Assembly (NCBI GenBank): GCA_030613025.1
Contig: JAUWMT010000026.1
Span: 1 to 38,889, forward strand
DNA from: Candidatus Cloacimonadota bacterium
GTDB lineage: Bacteria; Cloacimonadota; Cloacimonadia; JGIOTU-2
Direction of reading: 5' to 3'
DNA length: 38,889 bases
In this document: piece after piece, positions 1 through 8,949 of the stretch
How positions within the stretch are numbered: the stretch's first letter is position 1
Layout of the letters: every line of letters begins with the position of its first letter
Position numbers and translations under genes: made by a program
Notes under the pieces: model-generated
Databases searched by the model: none
What the model saw: the letters and a program-made list of their open reading frames with translations, nothing else
What the model was told of the DNA's origin: nothing

Positions 1-530
1 ATATTTCGAATAATTACCAATAAAATTCTATATATTACACTCCAAAATCCAAAATCTAGATATTTATGCTTTGTTGAAATATGAAGTATATGAAATTTAT
101 CACTCACTCAAAACTGGGGTTTTTATAGTGAACTCATTAATATTTTCAATCATATATTTTCCTTTGACCGCATTATAACATCCAGTAAGAAATGTTTTGT
201 TGTGTACTAAATTAATGTTCTTTCGATGTTGTCAATTTTTTTATTTCAGAAAACCTTGCGAACGGTTGACGGAGGAGATCTTCGTAAAGGTTAGAAATTG
301 TACCTCAACATTCCAATGTTGAGTATGCGCAAGATTGGAATCTTGCGTTACTTTATTCCCCTCCTCTTTACCAATTCCTAAATTGGTAAACGAATAGAGC
401 AAGAAGCCCCCGCTTCTGAAAAGGTTGGCTTTACCAAGCAGAGGGCTTGGTAAAGAGAGAGTATCTTTGCTAAAAAGTGGGCTTGAAAAGGAATTAAGAT
501 AATTGTATGTTTTTCTGCAAAGAAGTGCTC
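1..530. other. Gene-free left edge
   Basis: I see no coding region with a credible start or family match here. The stretch lies downstream of the last gene of the division operon. Its left 300 bases are plain AT-rich sequence. Its right half holds a run of hairpins, annotated separately. Confidence 0.6.
304..455. repeat. Cluster of five successive perfect inverted repeats
   Basis: Five hairpins follow one another: 304-323 (9-bp arms, loop CC), 328-347 (9-bp arms, loop GG), 367-390 (10-bp arms, loop CCTA), 402-417 (6-bp arms, loop CCCC) and 429-455 (11-bp arms, 5-nt loop). The centres of the first two, ATTCCAAT and ATTGGAAT, are reverse complements of each other. The cluster lies just past the end of the division operon, so it could help end or stabilise that transcript. 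It lacks a clear T-tract, so I do not call it an intrinsic terminator. Confidence 0.75.
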
Positions 531-890
531 CTAAAAGGTGATCTGGATCTGACCGGGAAAGAGGATCATCTCAAAAAGGAATACTACGATCGCAATAAGC
601 ACACTGGCTATTGCAGATGAGAGGCAGCCCTTTGTTTGAACATTTTTGAAGAATGCTGCTGCAATAATGATCATGAGCCCGTTCACAAAGATGAGAAATA
701 TTCCAAAGGTCAACGCAATAAGAGGAAGCGAGATAAATAAGAAGATCGGTCTTATAAGCACATTGACAATGCCAAGCACAAAAGCAAACAAAAGTGCAGT
801 ACCAAAATTTTTGATCTCTATCAATTTTGTGAGCCGACTCACGATTAGTATCGCAAGCGAATAAATTATTAATCTTAGTATATAATCCAT
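531..890 (-). CDS. YvlD / phage holin family 4-like membrane protein
   Basis: A 119-residue protein that is almost entirely hydrophobic, with about four predicted membrane segments (roughly residues 5-20, 29-50, 55-80 and 90-112). The pattern with NVLIRPIF and GIFLIFVNGLM is typical of the YvlD / phage_holin_4 family, small inner-membrane proteins of poorly known function, sometimes linked to envelope stress. The start ATG lies one base past the ftsZ stop, so it is probably translated from the end of the division operon transcript. No cytoplasmic domain or catalytic motif is visible. Family assignment is good; the role is unknown. Confidence 0.8.
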   Translation of the reverse strand: MDYILRLIIYSLAILIVSRLTKLIEIKNFGTALLFAFVLGIVNVLIRPIFLFISLPLIALTFGIFLIFVNGLMIIIAAAFFKNVQTKGCLSSAIASVLIAIVVFLFEMILFPGQIQITF

Positions 891-891
891 T

Positions 892-2022
892 TTATTCTGA
901 TGTATCCTTTATGTATTGTTTGCGTATTTCATCCATGGAGTATTCATTATTTTGAGGTGCGAGAAGCTCTGATTGCTTTATCCTTGCCATTATTTCTTCA
1001 AGTTCTTTTTGTCTATCCTCTTGTGATTGTTCTTCTTCTAAAGGAATAATATCAATTTCCCTCCTATCGGTTGTGAGCATTCCTGTTGCAATTATTGCGA
1101 TTGAAATGACATCCTTCAGGTCTTTATCAAAAACCAGTCCATGGATAATATTTGTGTTCTCGTGCGTTTTTTCATAGATGATCTTCGTCACTTCCTCATA
1201 CTCTTTTGTTACAAAATCAAAACCAACTGTGATATTTACAAGAATTGCTTTTGTTTCCTCCAGTGAAATATCCTGTATGAGAGGATTTTCAAGCGCCTGA
1301 TGGGTCGCTTTCGAAGCTCTATCTTCTCCGCTGGCAGAACCAAATCCGATAAGTGCATATCCCATTTCTGAAAGTACGGTCTTCACATCTGCAAGATCAA
1401 CATTCATATAGCCCTCTTTATTGATGATCTCGGTAAATGTCTTTGCGGCATTGTAGAGGACGAAATTGGACTTTTCAAATGCTTGGTACAATTCAATATC
1501 ATCATATGTTTGAAGGACTTTATCGTTATCGATAATAATAAGAGAGTTCACACATTGCTTTAGTTCTGCGATACCTTTTTCTGCATTTTCTTTGCGGTAT
1601 TTCCCTTCAAAGCTGAAAGGATATGTAACAATCGCTATCGTAAGAATATCCATCTCTTTTGCAATCTTCGCAAAAATCGGAGCTGCGCCTGTTCCGGTTC
1701 CTCCACCCATTCCGGCAGTAAGAAAAACAACATCAGTATGAGCCAGTGCCTTTTTTATTTCATCCTTACTTTCTTCTGCACACATTGCTCCAACTTCAGG
1801 TTTGCCACCTGCGCCGAAACCTTTTACCAGGTTCTTCCCTATCTGCAATTTATCTTCTGCAGCAGAAACGTTGAGAACCTGCAGATCGGTGTTCACAGCT
1901 ACATAATCGACACCGCCAAGATTATTTGTGATCATAGTATTGACCGCATTGTTTCCTGCTCCGCCGATGCCTATGATCTTGATCTTAGAAATTTTGTTCG
2001 CTGAATGATTAAATTTTAGCAT
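892..2022 (-). CDS. ftsZ: Cell division GTPase FtsZ
   Basis: A tubulin-like GTPase that polymerises at mid-cell to form the Z ring. The 376-residue product has the Rossmann start GIGGAGNNAVN (residues 18-28), the tubulin signature GGGTGTG (106-112) and the NTD nucleotide segment. A shorter-than-usual linker follows the C-terminal domain. The last residues, YSMDEIRKQYIKDTSE, do not resemble the usual acidic-proline-hydrophobic tail peptide that binds FtsA. The start is preceded by GGGAGCATAT, a usable Shine-Dalgarno sequence. It follows ftsA by 37 bases, the usual order. Identity is certain; the divergent tail is the odd feature. Confidence 0.97.
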   Translation of the reverse strand: MLKFNHSANKISKIKIIGIGGAGNNAVNTMITNNLGGVDYVAVNTDLQVLNVSAAEDKLQIGKNLVKGFGAGGKPEVGAMCAEESKDEIKKALAHTDVVFLTAGMGGGTGTGAAPIFAKIAKEMDILTIAIVTYPFSFEGKYRKENAEKGIAELKQCVNSLIIIDNDKVLQTYDDIELYQAFEKSNFVLYNAAKTFTEIINKEGYMNVDLADVKTVLSEMGYALIGFGSASGEDRASKATHQALENPLIQDISLEETKAILVNITVGFDFVTKEYEEVTKIIYEKTHENTNIIHGLVFDKDLKDVISIAIIATGMLTTDRREIDIIPLEEEQSQEDRQKELEEIMARIKQSELLAPQNNEYSMDEIRKQYIKDTSE

Positions 2023-2059
2023 ATATGCTCCCTATTTGACCTTGGTCAGGGATCAGGTT

Positions 2060-3334
2060 TTACGTAAAGCTTTGTATTTCGAACCATTTTTTGATACGTT
2101 TAAAAAGACGGTCCACGACAGAACCTTTACCCGGTGCGAGTGGTTCGTTCTTATAATTCTTCACACCCCAGTACAGCAGACCTACTGCAGTTGCATATTT
2201 TGGATTTGATAGAGTTTCTGTATCTCCGTATATTCCTTTAAATGAAGGATATCCGGTTTTTGTAGGAATTTCATGAAATACCTGTGAGAAAAGCTGATTC
2301 GTACTTCTCAGATTTGCAGTTCCCCCACAAATAGAAATACCCGCAGTTATCATTTCAAGATATTTGCTTTTTACTACATTATTATACACCAGCTTAGCAA
2401 TCTCTTCCATTCTGGGATTGATGATCTCTGCAATGAGTTTTTTTGTGCGGAAGGTAGAAGGATAACCCCCGATTCCCGGCACCTCGATCTTTGAGTCGTC
2501 ATCTACATTTCCCGGAATAGCATATCCAAAATCTATCTTTATTTTTTCTGCCTCTGCATTTGGCGTACGTAATCCTACAGACAGGTCAGTAGTGATGTTC
2601 TCTCCTCCAAATGGTACTATGCAAGTGAAGCGGAGACTATTCTTGTAGTAGATCGACACATCGGTCGTGCCACCGCCAATATCAACGAGAACAGCGCCGA
2701 GCTCTACTTCATCATCATTTAGAACTGCCATGGCAGATGCAATAGGTTGAAGGATCACATCTTTCACATTCAAACCCAAAAGCTGCACGCTGCGATAGAT
2801 ACTGTTCAGATAGCTCATGTCTGCGGTCACAAAATGCACATCTGCTTCAAGACGATGTCCGGTCATTCCGATTGGATCAATAATGCCTGTGATGCTGTCT
2901 ATCATAAAATACTGGGGCTCAACATGAATGAGCTTTTGATCGCTCGTCAAAGGGGCATTTTTGATAGCGTCATTTTTAACATTTTCTATCTCGGTTTCAG
3001 TTACCTCGTATTCGTTGATCTCTTCAGTATATTTGCTTTTGCTGATAATATTGGCCATACCATGACGCACAAAGCTGTGTATCATTTCTCCTGCCACGCC
3101 CACGATAATATTCTCAGCATCGATCCCTGCCATCTTCTCGGCAGCTCGAACTGCAGAGTCGATAGATTCTGATGCAGCACGAATGTTTCTGATCATTCCA
3201 CGTGTAAGTCCCTGGGATTTAGTCTCTCCGATGCCAGAGATCTTCAGTTGATTGTTCTTATCAATAACTGCAATGATACAACATATTTTAGTTGTACCGA
3301 TATCTAACGCCGTTATTACCTGTTGTTTTGCCAT
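2060..3334 (-). CDS. ftsA: Cell division protein FtsA
   Basis: An actin-like ATPase that tethers FtsZ to the membrane. The 424-residue protein opens with the phosphate-1 motif TALDIGTTKI and carries the phosphate-2 region VLVDIGGGTTDVSIY near residue 220 and an adenosine motif GGTANLR. The C-terminus, around VVDRLFKRIKKWFEI, is a basic amphipathic helix of the type that anchors FtsA in the membrane. The start overlaps the ftsQ stop as TAATG, so the two are translationally coupled. Length and motifs match the family well. Confidence 0.96.
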   Translation of the reverse strand: MAKQQVITALDIGTTKICCIIAVIDKNNQLKISGIGETKSQGLTRGMIRNIRAASESIDSAVRAAEKMAGIDAENIIVGVAGEMIHSFVRHGMANIISKSKYTEEINEYEVTETEIENVKNDAIKNAPLTSDQKLIHVEPQYFMIDSITGIIDPIGMTGHRLEADVHFVTADMSYLNSIYRSVQLLGLNVKDVILQPIASAMAVLNDDEVELGAVLVDIGGGTTDVSIYYKNSLRFTCIVPFGGENITTDLSVGLRTPNAEAEKIKIDFGYAIPGNVDDDSKIEVPGIGGYPSTFRTKKLIAEIINPRMEEIAKLVYNNVVKSKYLEMITAGISICGGTANLRSTNQLFSQVFHEIPTKTGYPSFKGIYGDTETLSNPKYATAVGLLYWGVKNYKNEPLAPGKGSVVDRLFKRIKKWFEIQSFT

Positions 3335-4098
3335 TATCTTAATATCACCAATTCATGTATTGGATCGGAAAATCGCACATCGATCTCTGAATAACTTGCC
3401 ACACCGAAATTCCTGTATGCAAAGACAAGCTTTTCCAATCGATCATCAAAATCACGATCACCGATAATGAATCTCACACCTCTCTCATTTTCTGAAATAA
3501 TAACATCTCCATCATCAATATATAGCTCCTTCACACATGCAAGAAAATCAGTATATTTCATTTTCAAAATTCTATACACATCAAGAAGGATATGAAAGTT
3601 TGTATCTGATACTTCCTGTCCCAGTGTCAAATTATTTATTCCGATTTCACAAAAGACAGGCAAATCTAACTCATTGGCAAGAGCAATTTTATCCAGCAAA
3701 ACTCCCCTATCATCAATAAGAAAATATTCGTTTTGATCAGTTTCAAGGTATGCTATTGGAAGCCGTTCTTCAATAACAACTTTCAATGTACTCGGGAATA
3801 TTCTCAGCACCCTAACATCCTTCACGTGTGGATTTTGCGTCAACCTACCTCGAATTGAATCATCCTCAAGAAGATAGAGATTTTCACCCTTGAATTCCGA
3901 AAGAGCAATATGAATGATGTCTGGATTAATGTGGATCGTACCAGCCACCTCACTCTCCTTCATTTGAAGATAATTCCATTTTGTCACACCGAATTTCAAC
4001 AAGAACGCACAAGCTCCAGTGATACTCACACACAGCACAAGCATAATGAGCGCTTTCTTAAAAACCGGTTCTTTCTTTCTCGTTTTATTTTCCTGCAT
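3334..4098 (-). CDS. ftsQ: Cell division protein FtsQ/DivIB
   Basis: A bitopic division protein of the FtsQLB complex. It has a short basic cytoplasmic tail, one membrane helix at about residues 15-35, a POTRA-type domain (about 40-110, with RIFPSTLKVVIEERLPIAYLE-like sequence) and a following beta domain. The POTRA segment HVKDVRVLRIFPSTLKVVI is characteristic. The start overlaps the murB end by 14 bases and the stop overlaps the ftsA start, placing it firmly in the operon. Sequence conservation in this family is low, so position and architecture carry much of the assignment. Confidence 0.92.
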   Translation of the reverse strand: MQENKTRKKEPVFKKALIMLVLCVSITGACAFLLKFGVTKWNYLQMKESEVAGTIHINPDIIHIALSEFKGENLYLLEDDSIRGRLTQNPHVKDVRVLRIFPSTLKVVIEERLPIAYLETDQNEYFLIDDRGVLLDKIALANELDLPVFCEIGINNLTLGQEVSDTNFHILLDVYRILKMKYTDFLACVKELYIDDGDVIISENERGVRFIIGDRDFDDRLEKLVFAYRNFGVASYSEIDVRFSDPIHELVILR

Positions 4099-5008
4099 AA
4101 GAAAAATCTCCCCACAGTTTGACTTCTAATTCGAGGTTTATTCCAAATTTTTTCTTCACTTCATCTTTCATTTTTTCGATGAGGAGATACACATCTTTGG
4201 ATGAAGCATTTCCATTATTTATGATGAAATTTGCATGAGTTTCTGAGATTTTAGCATCTCCAATGGAATATCCCTTTAACCCGCATTTCTCAATAAGCTC
4301 ACCAGCATAATAATCTGTGCCGTTTTTAAAGGTTGAACCAAAGGTCAATGTGTGCCAGAGGTTCGTAGATTTTCTCTGTGAAATATAGTTATCGCAAAGT
4401 GCTTTCACGTCATGCATGCTTTTTTTATGAACATTAAACGTGCCTTCTGTGATAATATAGTTTTCAAAAGGAAGTTTTATCTTTCTATAAGAAAAATGTA
4501 TATTCTCAGCTTGAACACTTACAAGTTTTCCTTCATGTGTTACTGCTTTTATCGAATCAAGGACACTATCCACTTCATGACCAAAAGCACCTGCATTCAT
4601 TGCAATAATTCCACCCACAGTTCCCGGAATGCCATTCAAGAATTCCAAACCGCTTAATCCTTCAAGAATACATTTTTTCTGAAGATGAGCACCCTCGATA
4701 TGAGCAGAAACTGTTAATTTTTTGTCATGTAGTTCAATTGAGTATGGCAAATTTTTCAGAGATATTACGATCCCATGGAATCCGTTATCAGACACTAAAA
4801 TATTCGAGCCGTTCCCAAGAATTTTGTATGGAATATTATTTTCACAGATAAATTTGAATATTTTTGAAAGCTCATCATAACTATCAGGTTGTGCAAGATA
4901 ATCAGCTTCTCCGCCGCATGTTATGGTTGTGAAGAATTTCAAAGAAACCTCTTTCTTTAAACATGACAAGTGATGTTTTTCAATGAATATTTCAAATTTT
5001 TCTATCAT
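4085..5008 (-). CDS. murB: UDP-N-acetylenolpyruvoylglucosamine reductase MurB
   Basis: A FAD-dependent reductase that makes UDP-MurNAc from the enolpyruvyl intermediate in the cytosol. The N-terminal FAD-binding domain shows TTITCGGEADYLAQP and LGNGSNILVSD. The GIPGTVGGIIAMNAGAFG segment and the C-terminal ISETHANFIIN segment are the usual family signatures. I choose the ATG at 5008, giving 307 residues. An in-frame ATG 24 bases upstream would add residues encoded by a repeat-like CACCAAGG sequence that is unlikely to be real protein. Neither start has a strong Shine-Dalgarno sequence. A repeat-filled gap separates it from murC. Confidence 0.95.
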   Translation of the reverse strand: MIEKFEIFIEKHHLSCLKKEVSLKFFTTITCGGEADYLAQPDSYDELSKIFKFICENNIPYKILGNGSNILVSDNGFHGIVISLKNLPYSIELHDKKLTVSAHIEGAHLQKKCILEGLSGLEFLNGIPGTVGGIIAMNAGAFGHEVDSVLDSIKAVTHEGKLVSVQAENIHFSYRKIKLPFENYIITEGTFNVHKKSMHDVKALCDNYISQRKSTNLWHTLTFGSTFKNGTDYYAGELIEKCGLKGYSIGDAKISETHANFIINNGNASSKDVYLLIEKMKDEVKKKFGINLELEVKLWGDFSYAGK

Positions 5009-5019
5009 TATTTTTATTT

Positions 5020-5100
5020 GCCACCAAGGCATAAAGTCACCAAGAAGGCAACTTTAACTACTACATCAAGCAACTTTCTGTCTTCGAGTTTTTGTGGCAT
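5020..5100. repeat. Intergenic repeat-like insert between murC and murB
   Basis: This gap in an otherwise tight operon is filled with word-like sequence: CCACCAAGGC, GTCACCAAGAAGGC and CTTCGAGTTTTTGTGGC. The ends form GCCAC/GTGGC terminal complements (5020-5024 and 5094-5098). Sequences of this CACCAAG/CACGAAG type are scattered between genes in many environmental genomes. No gene is visible in it. Confidence 0.5.
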
Positions 5101-5127
5101 CTTAAATCTTTTCTTTCATTATTTTTT

Positions 5128-6519
5128 CTATGATTGAGCTTCATTTTGCATCTCTAATAGGTGAACAAATTTTTCCGATACTTCAAAAATATTTCCAGCG
5201 CCCATAGTGATCACGAAATCTCCACTCTTGGTCATTTTCAAAAGCTCGTTCGGAATATCCTCTTTATTTTTTATGAAATATACTTTTTCATGTCCAAGTT
5301 CACATGCTACATCGGAAATAAGTTTACCGGTCACACCTTCGATCGGTTCTTCACGGGCTGGATAAATATCATTGATAATTAGCACATCAGATAACATAAG
5401 AGCTTCTGCAAATTTTTTATAAAACATCTTTGTCCGGGTAAATAAATGGGGTTGAAACACAGCAATTAGTCTTCGAACAGAACCTTCCTTAATTCCCTGA
5501 AGTGTTTTTCTAACCTCTGTGGGATGGTGAGCATAATCATCATAAACGAGAATGTCATTCACAAAACCTTTGCGTTCAAATCTGCGGTACACACCAGTGA
5601 ATTTTTGTAATCCGTTCCTGATGTCTATGAAAGGAATCTCAAGCTCAAGAGCGATGGAAGCAGCAAGGAGCGAGTTCTGAACATTATACTCGCCTGGCAA
5701 AGCAAGGTTTATTGTACCGAGTTTTTTATTTGCATATATAAGATCGTACTCTGATTCAAAATTGGAATATTCGATACTTTCTGCACGAACTATCGCATTC
5801 TTATCAAGACCGAAAGTACATAAACGTTTTTCGAATCTTGGAATTAGTCGCTTCACGGCAGGATCATCAATGCACGCTGCGATCAGACCGAAGAAAGGTA
5901 CTGAGTTAGCAAACTGAAGGAAGGCATTTTCCAGTTCTTCTACAGTCGGATAGCAGTCAACATGCTCTTCTTCAATATTGCAAATCCCCGCTATTATGGG
6001 AGTTAATGATAAAAAGGAGCGGTCGTATTCATCAGCTTCGACAACAATATATTTAGATTTTCCAAGAACTGCATTACTGTCAAAATTCTTTACCACTCCT
6101 CCGATCACGAGTGTGGGTAGCAGTCCGGCTTCCGTGAGTATCATGCCTGTCATGGAGGTTGTGGTGGTCTTGCCGTGAGTGCCTGCAATGCAAATTCCCA
6201 TTTTCATTCTCATAAGTTCGGAGAGCATTTCAGCACGTCTGATGACCGGAATATTCTTCTTTATAGCAGTTTTGATCTCAATATTTGAGCTTGTTACAGC
6301 AGAAGATTTCACAACAACGTCCACATCATTATGAACATTTGATGCTTTATGTGAATAGGTTATCTCTGCACCCATCTTTTCAAGACGTTCAGTCACGGGT
6401 GATTTTAATAGATCAGAGCCCGTAATCTTATACCCGTAATTGATGAGCAGTTCGGCAATTCCGCTCATGCCGATGCCGCCAATACCAACGAAATGCAACT
6501 TCTTAGTTTTTCCTAACAT
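5128..6519 (-). CDS. murC: UDP-N-acetylmuramate-L-alanine ligase MurC
   Basis: The first of the ATP-dependent Mur ligases; it adds L-alanine to UDP-MurNAc in the cytosol. The 463-residue protein opens with the Rossmann motif FVGIGGIGMSGIAELL, has the Mur ligase P-loop GTHGKTTTT at about residues 113-121, and the C-terminal segment VYDDYAHHPTEV, which distinguishes MurC. FQPHLFTRT is another MurC signature. The start at MLGKTKK fits the family. It sits between murG and murB as in many dcw clusters, but with gaps of about 190 and 120 bases on either side that carry repeats. Confidence 0.97.
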   Translation of the reverse strand: MLGKTKKLHFVGIGGIGMSGIAELLINYGYKITGSDLLKSPVTERLEKMGAEITYSHKASNVHNDVDVVVKSSAVTSSNIEIKTAIKKNIPVIRRAEMLSELMRMKMGICIAGTHGKTTTTSMTGMILTEAGLLPTLVIGGVVKNFDSNAVLGKSKYIVVEADEYDRSFLSLTPIIAGICNIEEEHVDCYPTVEELENAFLQFANSVPFFGLIAACIDDPAVKRLIPRFEKRLCTFGLDKNAIVRAESIEYSNFESEYDLIYANKKLGTINLALPGEYNVQNSLLAASIALELEIPFIDIRNGLQKFTGVYRRFERKGFVNDILVYDDYAHHPTEVRKTLQGIKEGSVRRLIAVFQPHLFTRTKMFYKKFAEALMLSDVLIINDIYPAREEPIEGVTGKLISDVACELGHEKVYFIKNKEDIPNELLKMTKSGDFVITMGAGNIFEVSEKFVHLLEMQNEAQS

Positions 6520-6539
6520 TCTATTCCTAACTCAGATAA

Positions 6540-6704
6540 ACCGGAATAATTGTAACCATCCGTCTTCGCTGCGCTACGCCGTGACAAGCGAATTAACGCT
6601 AATATACACGAATTTAAAAAGAATGACATAAAAATTTTCTTCATCTTACCTTTGCGTCTCTGCATTCTTTCTCTCTGTGTCCTCTGCGTGATTCTTTGTT
6701 TCAT
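6540..6704. repeat. Intergenic repeat-like insert between murG and murC
   Basis: The gap holds three recognisable words: CTTCGCTGCGCTACGCC (echoed by CCGTTGCACTACGCC near 19427), a GCGAATTAACGC word echoed near 18827 and 18997, and a tract rich in TTTGCGTCTCTGCATTC / CTCTGTGTCCTCTGCGTG. These look like members of dispersed intergenic repeat families. A 63-residue open frame crosses it but has low complexity and no family resemblance. Confidence 0.5.
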
Positions 6705-6710
6705 AATAAC

Positions 6711-7805
6711 TTATGATCCCACAGAGAATGTGTGAATAATATCGCTGACAATATCTTGTGTTGCCTGTGGTTTCGCAAGAGATTTCATCGCTTGTGCCAT
6801 ATTTTTGTACTTCTCCAGATCATTCAAGATATTAACGATCTTATTCAATAAAATTTCTGGTGATAAGTTCTTTTCCTCGATTACAACCGCTGCATTCCGG
6901 GCACCGAAACTCTCGGCATTTTTCACCTGATGGTTCCCTGCAGCCCATGGAAATGGAATGATAATAGCTGGGATTCCGAAGTATGCAACTTCAGAGAGCG
7001 AGATCGCTCCAGCCCTGCACACAACCAGATCACTTGCAGAATAGGCAATATCAATATCATCAAAAAATGGTTTTATAATTAGATTTCTATTTTCACCAAA
7101 GAGTTCAAATATTCTTGAAAAATCACGCTTCCCGGTCTGAAAGATCACCTGGAAATCATTGTGTAATAATTTCTCAAGAATTGAGAGCACTGCATTATTT
7201 ATTGGAGTGGAGCCCAAGCTTCCACCATAAATAAAAACTGTCTTTTTATTTCTCAAACCCAGTATTTCCAGTGCTTTTTCTCGTGAAGTCTTTTCTAATT
7301 TACGAATTGGATTCCCGGTGTAGCAGATTTGTTTTTTACAACATTTCAGATATTCAGTTGCTTTCTGATTTCCAAGATAAATCCTTCTGGCATAGGGTGC
7401 GATGAAACGCGTGCTCAGACCTGGGTAGCTATTTTGTTCCTGTAAAAATATTGGAATCCTTTGCAGTTTCGCTGCGTAACCCGCAGTACCGCTGACAAAT
7501 CCACCGCAACCTATAAAAATTGATATATTGAATTTTTTATAGATGTTCTGTGTCTCGGCAATACTTTTTAGCATATAACATGGAAATAATATATTTTTCA
7601 GTGTGAAAAATCTGTAGAGTTTCTGCACATTTGTCGGAATGCAATCATAACCATTCTCTTTCACTATCTTATTTTCAATGCCATCTTTTGAACCGATAAA
7701 TATAATTTCGCATTCATCCAGTTGCTTTTTCAGCTCACGAGCAATTGCAATTCCGGGAAAAATATGTCCGCCCGTTCCTCCTGCTGCGATAGCAATTCTA
7801 TGCAT
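6711..7805 (-). CDS. murG: Lipid II synthase MurG
   Basis: A GT-B glycosyltransferase that adds GlcNAc from UDP-GlcNAc to lipid I at the inner membrane face. The N-terminal motif is IAAGGTGGHIFPGIAIA, the donor-site segment is VVCRAGAISLSEVAYFGIPAIIIPFPWAA-like, and QEQNSYPG is also typical. I place the start at the ATG at 7805 (MHRIAIAAGG, 364 residues), because a longer reading only adds unrelated residues that overlap ftsW. The chosen start overlaps the ftsW end by 8 bases. It is followed by a repeat-filled gap before murC. Confidence 0.96.
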   Translation of the reverse strand: MHRIAIAAGGTGGHIFPGIAIARELKKQLDECEIIFIGSKDGIENKIVKENGYDCIPTNVQKLYRFFTLKNILFPCYMLKSIAETQNIYKKFNISIFIGCGGFVSGTAGYAAKLQRIPIFLQEQNSYPGLSTRFIAPYARRIYLGNQKATEYLKCCKKQICYTGNPIRKLEKTSREKALEILGLRNKKTVFIYGGSLGSTPINNAVLSILEKLLHNDFQVIFQTGKRDFSRIFELFGENRNLIIKPFFDDIDIAYSASDLVVCRAGAISLSEVAYFGIPAIIIPFPWAAGNHQVKNAESFGARNAAVVIEEKNLSPEILLNKIVNILNDLEKYKNMAQAMKSLAKPQATQDIVSDIIHTFSVGS

Positions 7806-8949
7806 ATTGAAATTCCTTTTCAACACGTTCATACCGGTCACGTTTGCTGGCATTGATTATCACCGCAATCGCTATAGAATCGATCAGAAGCGCGGAGCCG
7901 CCGTAACTTATGAAGGGTAATGTCACACCGGTCGAAGGGATCAAACTAACTGCAACAGCGACATTTACAATAATATTATAGGCAATTCCGAATCCTAAAC
8001 CTGCGATCAAAAATGAGTAAAAAGGATTATGAGCACGCTGCGCTAAAGTGAAGCAACTTAGCAACAGAAGCAGATAAAATAATAGAAGCACGATGCTTCC
8101 TACAAATCCATATTCTTCACCAAGTATAGAAAAAATATAATCAGAGTGAGCAAATGGCAGATAATATAATTTTGCCTTTCCCTCTTCTGATCCTCTGCCT
8201 GTTAACTTGCCATTAGACAGTGCGATAAGAGATTCCCTCGGTTGGAAAAAAGTGTCATTATGATCTTGAACCTTCACCTCTTTGCCGGCAAGAAATTTCA
8301 TAAAAGAGACATACCGTGCTCTTCGATATGAAGGACCAACCGATATGAGAACCACAAGCATAATAATGACACTAACAGATATCAATGTGATTGTGGACAG
8401 TTTCACTTTCGCTATAAAAAGCATGCTCAGAAAAATAAGAAAGAGAATACCTGCTGTGCTGAGATCGGGCTCAAAGTATATCAAGCCGATATAAAGACCA
8501 AGAGCAAAAATGACCGGGAAAAAATTGCGAAGGAAATATCTTGGTTCTGATCTATCGAGAATATCCTGGTTTTTAGCAAAGAAATGAGCCATATAAAAAA
8601 TAAGAATTACCTTTGCCAGATTGCTTGATTGAAAAGTGAATTTACCAAGATTGATCCATCGTGATGAACTATTTACTGTCTTCCCTATGCCTGGCACAAA
8701 CACTGCAGCAAGTACGATCAAGCCGAGAAGTAACAGAGGAAAAGACAGTATTCTCAAACGCTGAAGATGTATGTGTGAAAAGATAAAAAAGAATACAATA
8801 GACACAAAAATCCAGATAGTTTGCATTATAATATTCCGCGATTTGAACTGAAAGGAATCAATACTTCCGATGAGCAGCAAGCCAATCAGAATTAGAATAA
8901 GGCAGATGTAAATCAGCGAATCTTCCAGAAATTTTGTTGAAATCTTCAT
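7798..8949 (-). CDS. ftsW: Division glycosyltransferase FtsW (SEDS family)
   Basis: A polytopic SEDS-family peptidoglycan polymerase that works with the partner transpeptidase FtsI. The 383-residue sequence has about ten hydrophobic segments. Typical stretches are GKTVNSSSRWINLG, AHSDYIFSILGEEYGFVG and the C-terminal SYGGSALLIDSIAIAVIIN. Start and stop overlap murD (ATGA) and murG respectively. In a dcw context FtsW is more likely than RodA. Confidence 0.95.
   Translation of the reverse strand: MKISTKFLEDSLIYICLILILIGLLLIGSIDSFQFKSRNIIMQTIWIFVSIVFFFIFSHIHLQRLRILSFPLLLLGLIVLAAVFVPGIGKTVNSSSRWINLGKFTFQSSNLAKVILIFYMAHFFAKNQDILDRSEPRYFLRNFFPVIFALGLYIGLIYFEPDLSTAGILFLIFLSMLFIAKVKLSTITLISVSVIIMLVVLISVGPSYRRARYVSFMKFLAGKEVKVQDHNDTFFQPRESLIALSNGKLTGRGSEEGKAKLYYLPFAHSDYIFSILGEEYGFVGSIVLLLFYLLLLLSCFTLAQRAHNPFYSFLIAGLGFGIAYNIIVNVAVAVSLIPSTGVTLPFISYGGSALLIDSIAIAVIINASKRDRYERVEKEFQYA

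Noticed and set aside
6513-6704. 63-residue minus-strand open frame between murG and murC
   Set aside because: Low-complexity, arginine-rich reading of repeat-like sequence with no family resemblance; it overlaps the murC start.
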